NCBI RefSeq assembly: GCF_012273515.2
Contig: NZ_CP050975.2
Coordinates: 2,356,001-2,420,000 of the forward strand
From: Streptomyces sp. RPA4-2
GTDB lineage: Bacteria; Actinomycetota; Actinomycetes; Streptomycetales; Streptomycetaceae
Length of the DNA: 64,000 nt
Direction of reading: 5' to 3'
The translations under genes and the position numbers were made by a program. Under the pieces are notes generated by a model. The model saw only the letters and a program-made list of their open reading frames with translations, was not told the DNA's origin and did no database searches. Positions within the stretch are counted from its first letter, which is position 1; each line of letters opens with the position of its first letter. This document shows positions 37,009-44,882 of this stretch, one piece after another.

Positions 37009-38538
37009 TCAGCGCTCCAGCCGCCCGTTGAACCGACGCGGCAGGTCCAACGGGTTGTCGTCCCGCAGTTCGGCGGGCAACAGCGCCTCGGGAGCGCCCT
37101 GATAGGCCACCGGCCGCAGCCACCGCTCGATCGCCGTACCGCCGACGGAGGTCGACGTGGACGTCGTCGCGGGATACGGGCCACCGTGGTGCTGGGCCGG
37201 GGCGACGGCGACGCCCGTCGGCCAGCCGTTGACCACGACCCGCCCCGCGAGCGGCGTCAGCTCGGCGAGGATCTCGGCGCCGCGCCCCTCGCCGGCCGCC
37301 TCCTCGGCGGAGAGCTGCACGGTGGCGGTGAGGTTGCCGGGTAGACGGGCGAGGACCGCGCCGGCCTCGGACTCGTCCTCGTAGCGGACGATCACCGTGA
37401 GCGGGCCGAAGCACTCCTCCAGGAGCAGGTCGTGCTCACCGGCGGTCGCGAGCTTCCGCGCGGGCACGGTCAGGAAGCCGGGGCTCACCGTGTGCTCACC
37501 GCCCGCGCCGGGCGTCACCGGGGCCTCCACGCCGGGGAGTCCGGCGCGCTCGGCGACCCCGGCGACGAAGTTGTCGCGCATACGGTGGTCGAGGAGGACA
37601 CCGGCGTCGGTGTCGCTGACGGCGTCCGTGAGCGACTTGAGCAGACGGTCGCCGGCCGCGCTCGCCGGGGCCAGCACCAGGCCCGGCTTCACACAGAACT
37701 GGCCGACGCCCAGCGTCATCGAGCCCGCGAGTCCGGCACCGATCGCCTCGGCGCGCTCGGCCGCCGCGGCCTCGGTGACGACGACGGGGTTCAGGGAGCC
37801 GAGTTCGCCGTGGAACGGGATCGGCACGGGGCGCGCGGCCGCCGCGTCGAAGAGTGCCCGGCCGCCACGGACGGACCCGGTGAAACCGGCCGCCGTGACC
37901 AGCGGGTGCCTGACGAGTTCGACGCCCGCCTCGAAGCCGTGCACCAGGCCGACGACACCCGCCGGGATGCCGTGCCGGCCGGCGGCCCGGCGCAGGACGG
38001 CCGCGACCAGCTCGGAGAGTGCCGGGTGGTCGGGGTGCGCCTTGACCACGACCGGGCAGCCGGCCGCCAGCGCGCTCGCGGTGTCGCCGCCGGCGACCGA
38101 GAAGGCGAAGGGGAAGTTCGAGGCCGAGTAGACGGCGACGACGCCCAGCGGCACCTTGTAGCGGCGCAGGTCCGGGATCGGCGGGGTCGCCGTGTCGTCG
38201 GGGTGGTTGATCACGACGTCGAGGAACGCGCCCTCGTCGACGATGTCCCCGAAGGCCCGCAACTGGTAGCAGGTGCGGGCGAGTTCGCCGGTGAGCCGGA
38301 CCGGGCCGAGCGCGGTCTCCGCGTCGGCGGCCTCGACGAGGTGGTCCTTGGCCCCTTCGAGCAGGTCCGCGGCGGTACGCAGGAAGGCCGCGCGCGCGGT
38401 GCGGTCCACGAGGGCTCCCCGGGCGGCGTGCGCGGCGCGGACGGTCTCGTCGACCTCCTGGGCTGTGGCCTCCACCGCAACCTGCTCGCGCTGCTTCCCG
38501 GTACGGGGGTCGACACTCCAGACTGGTGCTGCTGCCAC
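37009..38538 (-). CDS. NADP-type aldehyde dehydrogenase (2,5-dioxovalerate/2-oxoglutarate-semialdehyde type)
   Basis: The 509-residue protein is an aldehyde dehydrogenase of the 2-oxoglutarate-semialdehyde family, oxidising 2,5-dioxovalerate to 2-oxoglutarate. The catalytic Cys is C282 in VGQFCVKPGL and the general base E245 in HGELGSLNP. The nucleotide region is YSASNFPFAFSVAGGDTASALAAG. The GTG start at 38538 has GAGGG upstream. It is divergent from an IclR regulator, with a palindromic site between, so it is probably induced by a sugar-acid intermediate. It could be the last step of the sugar-acid pathway encoded near 60-62 kb. Confidence 0.88.
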   Translation of the reverse strand: MAAAPVWSVDPRTGKQREQVAVEATAQEVDETVRAAHAARGALVDRTARAAFLRTAADLLEGAKDHLVEAADAETALGPVRLTGELARTCYQLRAFGDIVDEGAFLDVVINHPDDTATPPIPDLRRYKVPLGVVAVYSASNFPFAFSVAGGDTASALAAGCPVVVKAHPDHPALSELVAAVLRRAAGRHGIPAGVVGLVHGFEAGVELVRHPLVTAAGFTGSVRGGRALFDAAAARPVPIPFHGELGSLNPVVVTEAAAAERAEAIGAGLAGSMTLGVGQFCVKPGLVLAPASAAGDRLLKSLTDAVSDTDAGVLLDHRMRDNFVAGVAERAGLPGVEAPVTPGAGGEHTVSPGFLTVPARKLATAGEHDLLLEECFGPLTVIVRYEDESEAGAVLARLPGNLTATVQLSAEEAAGEGRGAEILAELTPLAGRVVVNGWPTGVAVAPAQHHGGPYPATTSTSTSVGGTAIERWLRPVAYQGAPEALLPAELRDDNPLDLPRRFNGRLER

Positions 38539-38589
38539 CGGGGGTCCCTCCAGATGTGATGCCGCGGTTCTTGTGTCACCGACCAGCGG

Positions 38590-38607
38590 CGTTCGATATA
38601 CTGAACG
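38590..38607. promoter_or_regulatory. Palindromic candidate IclR operator
   Basis: CGTTCGATATACTGAACG is an imperfect palindrome with 14 of 18 symmetric bases (CGTTC..TATA..GAACG). It lies between the divergent aldehyde dehydrogenase and IclR genes, 52 bases from the dehydrogenase start. Its position and shape suit an IclR-type repressor. Confidence 0.5.
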
Positions 38608-38669
38608 CTGTCTCTGATGGTGAATATGATGCGGAGACTATTTCCCGTCCAACGAGGGGGTCAAGGGCG

Positions 38670-39443
38670 ATGTCGGCAGGCGAGACAGGCGGCGGAGCGC
38701 AGGTCAAGTCCGCGGTACGGACCGTGGAATTGCTCGAGTACTTCGCGGGCCGGCCCGGAATGCACTCCCTGGCCGCGGTCCAGGAGGCCGTCGGTTATCC
38801 GAAGTCCAGCCTGTACATGCTGCTGCGCACCCTCGTGGAGCTCGGCTGGGTGGAGACGGACGCGACGGGCACGCGGTACGGCATCGGGGTACGCGCCCTG
38901 CTGGTCGGTACCTCGTACATCGACGGCGACGAGGTGGTGGCCGCGGCCCGGCCCACCCTGGACCGGCTGTCGGACGACACGACCGAGACCATCCACCTGG
39001 CACGCCTGGACGGTACGAACGTCGTCTATCTGGCCACCCGCCAGTCCCAGCACTATCTGCGCCCCTTCACCCGGGTGGGCCGCCGCCTCCCGGCGCACTC
39101 GACCTCGCTGGGCAAGGCGCTGCTCGCCACCCACACCGACGAGCAGGTCCGCAAGATGCTCCCGGAGACGCTCCCCGCCCTCACCGAGCACACGATCACC
39201 GACCGGGAGAAGCTCATCGAGGAGCTGCGCCAGGTACGGGAGCAGGGCTTCGCCGTGGACCGCGAGGAGAACACGCTGGGGCTGCGCTGCTTCGGCGTCG
39301 CGATCCCGTACCGCACCCCGGCCCGTGACGCGATCAGCTGCTCGGTGCCGGTCGCCCGGCTCACCCCCGCGCACGAGCAGATGGTGAAGGACGCGCTGTT
39401 CGACGCCCGCGACCGGCTGACGCTCGCCACCCGGAGGCTCTGA
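38670..39443 (+). CDS. IclR-family transcriptional regulator
   Basis: The 257-residue regulator has an N-terminal winged helix (about 10-75; SAVRTVELLEYFAGRPG, HSLAAVQEAVGYPKSSLYMLL) and the IclR effector-binding domain (AHSTSLGKALLA, GFAVDREENTLGLRCFGVAIP). Start at ATG 38670 with AAGGGCG just upstream. It is divergent from the dioxovalerate-type dehydrogenase and probably its repressor, sensing a sugar-acid or oxo-acid. The next gene starts 4 bases after its stop. Confidence 0.9.
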   Translation: MSAGETGGGAQVKSAVRTVELLEYFAGRPGMHSLAAVQEAVGYPKSSLYMLLRTLVELGWVETDATGTRYGIGVRALLVGTSYIDGDEVVAAARPTLDRLSDDTTETIHLARLDGTNVVYLATRQSQHYLRPFTRVGRRLPAHSTSLGKALLATHTDEQVRKMLPETLPALTEHTITDREKLIEELRQVREQGFAVDREENTLGLRCFGVAIPYRTPARDAISCSVPVARLTPAHEQMVKDALFDARDRLTLATRRL

Positions 39444-39446
39444 ACC

Positions 39447-39920
39447 ATGGAGATCGCTCTCCGCCCGGTCCACGACAGCGACCTGCCGGTCTTCTACCGG
39501 CAGCTGAACGACCCGGAGTCCCTGCGGATGGCCGCGTTCACCCCCAGGGACCCGGCCGACCGGGACGCGTTCGACGCCCACTGGAAGCGTGTCCGCGCCT
39601 CGCCCGGCACGCTGACGCGCACGGTCCTCGCGGACGGCGACGTCGTGGGCAGCGCCGCGGTGTACGGGGAGCCCGGCGAGCGCGAGGTCACGTACTGGAT
39701 CGACCGGGCCTACTGGGGCCGCGGCATCGCGACGGCCGCGCTGCGGGGCCTGCTGGCCGAGGTGCCCGAGCGCCCGCTGTACGCGCGGGCGGCGGCCGAC
39801 AACCCCGGGTCGCGGCGGGTCCTGGAGAAGTGCGGGTTCCAGCTCACCGCGAAGGCGCGGGGGTACGCGCACGCGCGCGGCGAGGAGACGGACGAGGTCG
39901 TTCTCACCCTGGCGCGCTGA
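39447..39920 (+). CDS. GNAT-family acetyltransferase (RimJ/RimL type)
   Basis: The 157-residue GNAT enzyme shows the acetyl-CoA loop in DRAYWGRGIATAALRGLL (about 90-107) and the later ADNPGSRRVLEKCGFQL motif, typical of RimJ/RimL ribosomal-protein or small-molecule acetyltransferases. It starts 4 bases after the IclR stop and is probably translationally coupled to it. Substrate unknown. Confidence 0.88.
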   Translation: MEIALRPVHDSDLPVFYRQLNDPESLRMAAFTPRDPADRDAFDAHWKRVRASPGTLTRTVLADGDVVGSAAVYGEPGEREVTYWIDRAYWGRGIATAALRGLLAEVPERPLYARAAADNPGSRRVLEKCGFQLTAKARGYAHARGEETDEVVLTLAR

Positions 39921-39999
39921 CCAGGCCCTCATGAACGGCGCATGAGAAATGCGGGCGAAGGGAACGATCCACCCCCGTCCGCTCGTCCTTCTGAGCGGG

Positions 40000-41451
40000 A
40001 TGAACAAGACGATCAGGCGTGCCGCCGTCTTCACCCTGCTGCTCGTGCTCTCCCTGCTGATCAGGGCGACCTGGGTGCAGTTCTACGACGGCAGGGCACT
40101 CGCGGACGACAAGAACAACCGGCGCAACGCGATCGAGCAGTACGCGAACCCGCTCGGGAACATCATCGTGGCCGGCGACGCGATCACCGGCTCCACGCAG
40201 ACGAAGGGCAGCGACCTCAGGTACAAGCGCACGTACACCGACGGCAGCCTGTACGCGGCCGTCACGGGCTACAGCTCGCAGGTGTTCGGGGCGACCCAGC
40301 TGGAGGGCATCTACCGGAACCTGCTGGACGGCACGGACGACCAGCTCAAGAACCCTCTCGACACGGTCACCGGCAAGCGCTCCGATCCGGGTGACGTGGT
40401 CACGACGATCGACCCGGCCGTGCAGAAGGCGGCGTACGAGGCGCTCGGCGACAAGAAGGGCGGGGCCGTCGCCATCGACCCCACGACCGGCAGGATCCTC
40501 GCCGCCGTCTCCACCCCGTCGTACGACCCCTCGCTGCTGAGCAGCGGCGACTCCGCCGCCTGGAAGAGGCTGACGAAGGACGCGGACAAGCCGATGACCA
40601 ACCGGGCGCTGCGCCAGCCGCTGCCCCCGGGGTCGACGTTCAAGCTGGTCGTCGCCGCGGCCGCGCTGGAGGACGGGCTGTACCCGGACGTGGACACGCG
40701 GACAGAGAGCCCGAACCCGTACACGCTGCCGAACACGACGACCGTCCTGAAGAACGAGAGCGCCTCCGCGCCCTGTGCGAACGCCCCGATCCGGGTCGCG
40801 CTGCAGTACTCCTGCAACAACGTCTTCGCGAAGATGGCCGTCGACCTCGGCCAGGACAAGCTGAGGGCGATGGCCGAGAAGTTCGGCTTCAACGACACCT
40901 CGCAGGACGTGCCGGTACGGGCGTACCCGAGTGTCTATCCCTCGGACATGGACAAGTCGTCCACGGCGCTGACGGGCATCGGCCAGTACGACGTCACCGC
41001 CACCCCGCTCCAGATGGCCATGGTGTCGGCGGCTCTTGCCAACGGGGGCAAGCTGGTCTCGCCGCACATGGTGGCGCAGACCAGTGACGCCGGCGGCAAT
41101 GTGGTGAGGAACTACGACGACCCTACGGAGACCAAGGAGATCGTCAGTCCGTCGACCGCCGGACAGCTCCGGTCCGCGATGCGCACGGTCGTCGAGGAGG
41201 GCACGGGCACGAACGCCCGGATCCCCGGCGCGACGGTGGGCGGCAAGACGGGAACGGCCCAGCACGGCGAGAACAACAGCAAGACGCCCTACGCCTGGTT
41301 CACGTCGTACGCGAAGTCCGACTCGAACGGCAAGGAGGTCGCCGTCGCGGTCATGGTCGAGCAGTCCGACGCGGCGCGCTCCGAGGTCAGCGGCAACGGC
41401 CTGGCGGCCCCGGTGGCCAGGGCGATGATGCAGGCGGCCCTCAAGGGCTGA
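40000..41451 (+). CDS. Class B penicillin-binding protein (transpeptidase)
   Basis: The 483-residue protein has one N-terminal membrane helix (about 8-25), a short dimerisation region, and a transpeptidase domain that crosslinks peptidoglycan. Active-site motifs are S212-x-x-K215 (PPGSTFK), S271-C-N273 (YSCNNV) and K416-T-G418 (GGKTGTAQ). The resemblance is to PbpA-type proteins. The ATG at 40000 is chosen because the helix starts right after it. The C-terminus ends at a bidirectional terminator shared with the permease gene. Confidence 0.93.
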   Translation: MNKTIRRAAVFTLLLVLSLLIRATWVQFYDGRALADDKNNRRNAIEQYANPLGNIIVAGDAITGSTQTKGSDLRYKRTYTDGSLYAAVTGYSSQVFGATQLEGIYRNLLDGTDDQLKNPLDTVTGKRSDPGDVVTTIDPAVQKAAYEALGDKKGGAVAIDPTTGRILAAVSTPSYDPSLLSSGDSAAWKRLTKDADKPMTNRALRQPLPPGSTFKLVVAAAALEDGLYPDVDTRTESPNPYTLPNTTTVLKNESASAPCANAPIRVALQYSCNNVFAKMAVDLGQDKLRAMAEKFGFNDTSQDVPVRAYPSVYPSDMDKSSTALTGIGQYDVTATPLQMAMVSAALANGGKLVSPHMVAQTSDAGGNVVRNYDDPTETKEIVSPSTAGQLRSAMRTVVEEGTGTNARIPGATVGGKTGTAQHGENNSKTPYAWFTSYAKSDSNGKEVAVAVMVEQSDAARSEVSGNGLAAPVARAMMQAALKG

Positions 41452-41469
41452 GGCGCCTCGCACGACCCG

Positions 41470-41496
41470 GGGCCGCCCCGCACCCCGGGGCGGCCC
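41470..41496. terminator. Bidirectional hairpin terminator between PBP and permease
   Basis: Arms 41470-41480 and 41486-41496 are perfect 11-base complements with a CACCC loop, followed by TTCT on the plus strand. It lies between two convergent genes and may serve both. Confidence 0.65.
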
Positions 41497-41509
41497 TTCT
41501 CCCCTGCCG

Positions 41510-42961
41510 TCACTTGACGCCGAACAGCTGCCTCACCGGATCGATCGCGAAGTACACGAGGAACAGCGCCGACACGGCCCACAGCAGCCAGTGGACCTCA
41601 CGGAGCTTGCCGAGCACCGCCTTGATCACGACGTAGGCGACGAAACCCGCGCCGATGCCGTTGGTGATCGAGTAGGAGAAAGGCATCGCGGCGATCGTGA
41701 GGAACGCGGGAATCGCGATCTCGTAGTCGTCCCATTCGATGTGCTTGACCTGCGTCATCATCAGGAAGCCGACCGCGACGAGGGCGGGGGCCGCCGCCTG
41801 GAGCGGGACGATGGTGAGCAGCGGGGTCAGGAACAGGGCGAGAGCGAACATGCCGCCCGTGACCAGGTTCGAGAAGCCGGTCCGCGAGCCCTCGCCGACC
41901 CCTGCCGCGGACTCGATGTACGCGGTGTTGGACGAGGCGGAGGCCGCGCCGCCCGCGACCGCCGCGGCACCGTCGATGAACAGCACCCGGCCGATGCCCG
42001 GCACCTTGCCCTCGTCGTCGAGCAGTCCGGCCTCGGCGCTGATGCCGACGATCGTGCCCATGGCGTCGAAGAAGTCCGAGAGGATGAGGGTGAAGATCAG
42101 CAGGACGACCGTCAGGGCGCCGGTCTCGCCGAAGCCGCCGAACAGGCTGAAGTGACCGACGAGGCCGAAGTCCGGGGCGGCGACCACGTCGGAGGGGAGC
42201 TTCGGCGTGGTCAGGCCCCAGCTCTTGATGTCGGCGGCCGAGTTGATGATCACGGCGAGCACCGTTGTCGTCACGATGCTGATCAGGATGGCGCCCTTCA
42301 CCTTGCGCGCCATCAGTCCGATGGTGAGCAGCACACCGAGACAGAAGACCAGGACGGGCCAGCCGGTCAGCGAGCCCGTCGCGCCCAGCTGCACGGGCAC
42401 GGTGGTGTTCGCGACGTCCGGGATGCGGCTGACGAAGCCGGCGTCCACGAAGCCGATGAAGGCGATGAACAGCCCGATGCCGACGCCGATGGCGTGCTTG
42501 AGCTGTTGCGGGATGGCGTTCATGACCGCTTCGCGCAGCCCGGTGAGGACCAGCACGCAGATGATCACGCCTTCGATGACCACCAGGCCCATGGCGTCGG
42601 GCCAGCTCATCAGCGGGGCGATCTGGAAGGCGACGACGGCGTTCAGACCGAGGCCCGCCGCGATCGCGAGCGGCAGGTTGCCGCCCACCCCCATGATGAC
42701 GGTCATCACCGCGGCCACCAGGGCCGTGGCCGTGACGAGTTGGCCGCTGTCGAGGTGGTGGCCGAACTTGTCCTTGGCGCTGCCGAGAATGATCGGATTC
42801 AGGACAAGGATGTAGGCCATCGTGAAGAACGTGGCGAAACCGCCGCGTATCTCCCGCCCGAACGTGGAACCCCGTTCGGAGATCTTGAAAAACCGGTCGA
42901 CGCTGTTCGCCGCCGGTGGCACGGAACTTGGCGGCGCTGCCACCTTCTGCGATTCGGACAT
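41510..42961 (-). CDS. NCS2-family purine permease (AzgA type)
   Basis: The 483-residue permease of the NCS2/AzgA group imports hypoxanthine, guanine or adenine with protons. About 12-14 hydrophobic segments are visible. Diagnostic blocks are GGFATFFTMAYILVLNP, GMGLNAVVAF-like AGLGLNAVVAFQIAP, and ASASSNTAYIESAAGVGEGSRTG. The start is ATG 42961. Convergent with the PBP gene, with a shared terminator. Substrate is inferred from the group. Confidence 0.9.
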   Translation of the reverse strand: MSESQKVAAPPSSVPPAANSVDRFFKISERGSTFGREIRGGFATFFTMAYILVLNPIILGSAKDKFGHHLDSGQLVTATALVAAVMTVIMGVGGNLPLAIAAGLGLNAVVAFQIAPLMSWPDAMGLVVIEGVIICVLVLTGLREAVMNAIPQQLKHAIGVGIGLFIAFIGFVDAGFVSRIPDVANTTVPVQLGATGSLTGWPVLVFCLGVLLTIGLMARKVKGAILISIVTTTVLAVIINSAADIKSWGLTTPKLPSDVVAAPDFGLVGHFSLFGGFGETGALTVVLLIFTLILSDFFDAMGTIVGISAEAGLLDDEGKVPGIGRVLFIDGAAAVAGGAASASSNTAYIESAAGVGEGSRTGFSNLVTGGMFALALFLTPLLTIVPLQAAAPALVAVGFLMMTQVKHIEWDDYEIAIPAFLTIAAMPFSYSITNGIGAGFVAYVVIKAVLGKLREVHWLLWAVSALFLVYFAIDPVRQLFGVK

Positions 42962-43414
42962 GGCGATACTCCTCGTAACCTGCGTGGCGGGTGTGCGGAT
43001 GCTGGCTGGATTGTTCCCGCGTTGAACCGCGTTCAGGTGTTCCCTGTGTTACGGAATCCGGTGCGGCCCGCCACACGCCGTTCGAGGCCCTGCCGGAACG
43101 CCCCCGCGGCCACGCATCGCGTCACATGGGGACACCGATTCCCCATGGGTGACGGACGGGGACCGTATACGCGGCCAGGCGTCCCGCCGCGGGCGCGCGC
43201 CACGGACCAACGGCCCCGTGCCAGGCGGCCGGGGGTGGCTCGGCAGCACGGATTCGCGCCGCGGAACAACCGCCCGCTCGTTTTCTTCGTCCTCTCCAGT
43301 GCGTGGAGGAAGGACACCGGTCGACGGCTCCACGGGTCCGGCCCCGCCGAACCCGGTGCGTTGTCCGGCCCCATGGATCTGCTGGCCTGAGCCCCCCTCG
43401 GAGCCAGTCAGAGG
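42962..43414. other. Intergenic region without a supported gene
   Basis: This 450-base gap upstream of the purine permease has only short GC-rich frames without a ribosome-binding site or similarity. It should hold the permease promoter; I cannot place it. The hairpin at 43415 marks the end of the phosphatase transcript from the other side. Confidence 0.5.
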
Positions 43415-43448
43415 AACGCCCCCGCCGGTGACGACCGGCGGGGGCGTT
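43415..43448 (-). terminator. 15-bp hairpin terminator after the acid phosphatase gene
   Basis: Arms 43415-43429 and 43434-43448 are perfect complements around a 4-base loop. It lies 31 bases past the phosphatase stop on the minus strand. Confidence 0.75.
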
Positions 43449-43479
43449 CGCCTTGTCCCACAGGGACGGTGAGAGCATG

Positions 43480-44274
43480 TCAGCTGACGAAGTACGTCGG
43501 GTTCGGCAGCTTGTAGGTCTTGTCCGCGTAGCCGCCGTCGAGGTCCGAGTACTGGTCGCCGAAGTTGGCGACGATGTCGTACCCGAGGGACTCGATGTGC
43601 TTACGGGTGCCGGCCTTGTACTGCACGGTGGTGCAGTTCCAGGCGGCGGCCGTGGCGCAGGAGCTCAGGTACGCGGGCGGGTTGGCGGCGTCCTTGAGGA
43701 ACATGTGGGCGGCGTCGAGGTTGACGTCGGCGCCGACCTTCCTGAGGTTCGTGACCGCGTCGACGCGCTGCGACTCCTTCAGGCCCGAGTTGTAGAAGAC
43801 CTCGACGCCCTTGGACTTGGCGTACGCGACGAGCTCGGGGGTGCCGAAGACGGCCGGACGGTCGGCCTGGGCCACGTACGACGTCCACGTGGCGCCGTTG
43901 TACGTGTAGTTGGTCTTCTTCTCGTAGTCCAGCGAGAGCAGCAGCGTGTCGTCGATGTCGAAGACGACCGCCGGCTTCTCGCCCCGGTGCCTCGCCTTGT
44001 GCGCCGCCTTGTCGATGTGTCGCTCGGCGTCCGACTCCAGGCGCGCCAGGTCCTTGGCGTACTGGCTGGTGCTGGAGGCCTGGTACACGCCGTTGCTGTC
44101 GAGCGTGGTGCCGTAGTAGGTGTCGATGTCCTTGACCAACACCCCGATGTTGTAGGGCTCGTGGGTCGAGTTCGCCGTCGACTGCCCGGCGGTGGCGACA
44201 CCGGTGCCGTAGAGGGCGGCGCCGGCGACGGCACAGGCGGCACCGATGGCCGCAGCTCTGAGGGACTTCCGCAT
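43480..44274 (-). CDS. Secreted HAD-superfamily acid phosphatase (class B type)
   Basis: The 264-residue protein has a signal peptide (basic start, Ala-rich core, cleavage near ATAGQ) and a HAD fold. The nucleophile motif is D106-I-D-D-T110 (VVFDIDDTLLLSLDYEKK), followed by FYNSGLKESQRV with the Ser/Thr of motif II and ANFGDQYSDLDGG for motif IV. It should hydrolyse phosphomonoesters outside the cell. The ATG at 44274 follows GGTTC poorly; an upstream in-frame ATG at 44319 would place a polar stretch before the signal. It is divergent from the toxin module. Confidence 0.85.
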   Translation of the reverse strand: MRKSLRAAAIGAACAVAGAALYGTGVATAGQSTANSTHEPYNIGVLVKDIDTYYGTTLDSNGVYQASSTSQYAKDLARLESDAERHIDKAAHKARHRGEKPAVVFDIDDTLLLSLDYEKKTNYTYNGATWTSYVAQADRPAVFGTPELVAYAKSKGVEVFYNSGLKESQRVDAVTNLRKVGADVNLDAAHMFLKDAANPPAYLSSCATAAAWNCTTVQYKAGTRKHIESLGYDIVANFGDQYSDLDGGYADKTYKLPNPTYFVS

Positions 44275-44507
44275 GGGTTCTCCGGATCTGGGTGAGTTGG
44301 TTAACCGGCCGTTCCGCACCAGGCCACCGACTGTCTACGCGCATCACCCACGACACGCGAGAGCCTTTATCCGATCGATATCTCACTCACGGACGGCACT
44401 CGCGCCGACTCATGACCCACGTATGACATGTCCTTGACCGTCCCTTGAACCGGTTCTCCTAGGGTCGGAACGCATATGCGAACGGTGCGTCAGACGGGGG
44501 GAGCCGC

Positions 44508-44882
44508 ATGGGTGAGGGCAACGGCGACGGCATGGTCCTGCACATCCGCACCGCCGATCTGAAGCGAGCGGCGCCCGACTTCCAGGAAGGGGCGAAGAAC
44601 CTCAGCAAAGCGCTCACCACTCTCGTCACCACCCTGGACGGTCTGGGCAAGCCCTGGGGCGACGACGAGCAGGGCACCGAGTTCGGTGACTCCTACTCAC
44701 CCCTGCAGAAGAAGATCGAGAGCGCCGCGGGCACGCTCGTACTCGGCCTGGTGAGCATCCACGAGGCCATGGACGACCTGGCCGACGGACACGCGGACAA
44801 CGACCAGTTGATCGCCGGGATGTTCACCGAGGTGAAGGTCACGGGCAAGGACCAGCAGAGCGACGGTGCCGGTGAGCGTTGA
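44508..44882 (+). CDS. WXG100/ESAT-6-like protein, first gene of toxin module
   Basis: The 124-residue product is mainly helical with the turn PWGDDEQGTEFGDSY, a variant of the WxG motif with acidic residues and a later aromatic, as in WXG100-like partners of type VII substrates. The polar tail (VTGKDQQSDGAGER) follows the second helix. The RHS gene starts inside its 3' end, so they are co-expressed. By family knowledge such proteins help export an LXG/WXG-linked toxin. The secretion machinery is not in the window. Confidence 0.7.
   Translation: MGEGNGDGMVLHIRTADLKRAAPDFQEGAKNLSKALTTLVTTLDGLGKPWGDDEQGTEFGDSYSPLQKKIESAAGTLVLGLVSIHEAMDDLADGHADNDQLIAGMFTEVKVTGKDQQSDGAGER

Noticed and set aside
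41591..43390. A 599-codon plus-strand frame opposite the purine permease
   Set aside because: Very high Asp/Glu/Arg/His content typical of an antisense shadow; the permease frame is clear.
44440..44507. Promoter TTGACC..TAGGGT before the toxin module
   Set aside because: The spacing (20 bases) is too long to call a standard promoter.
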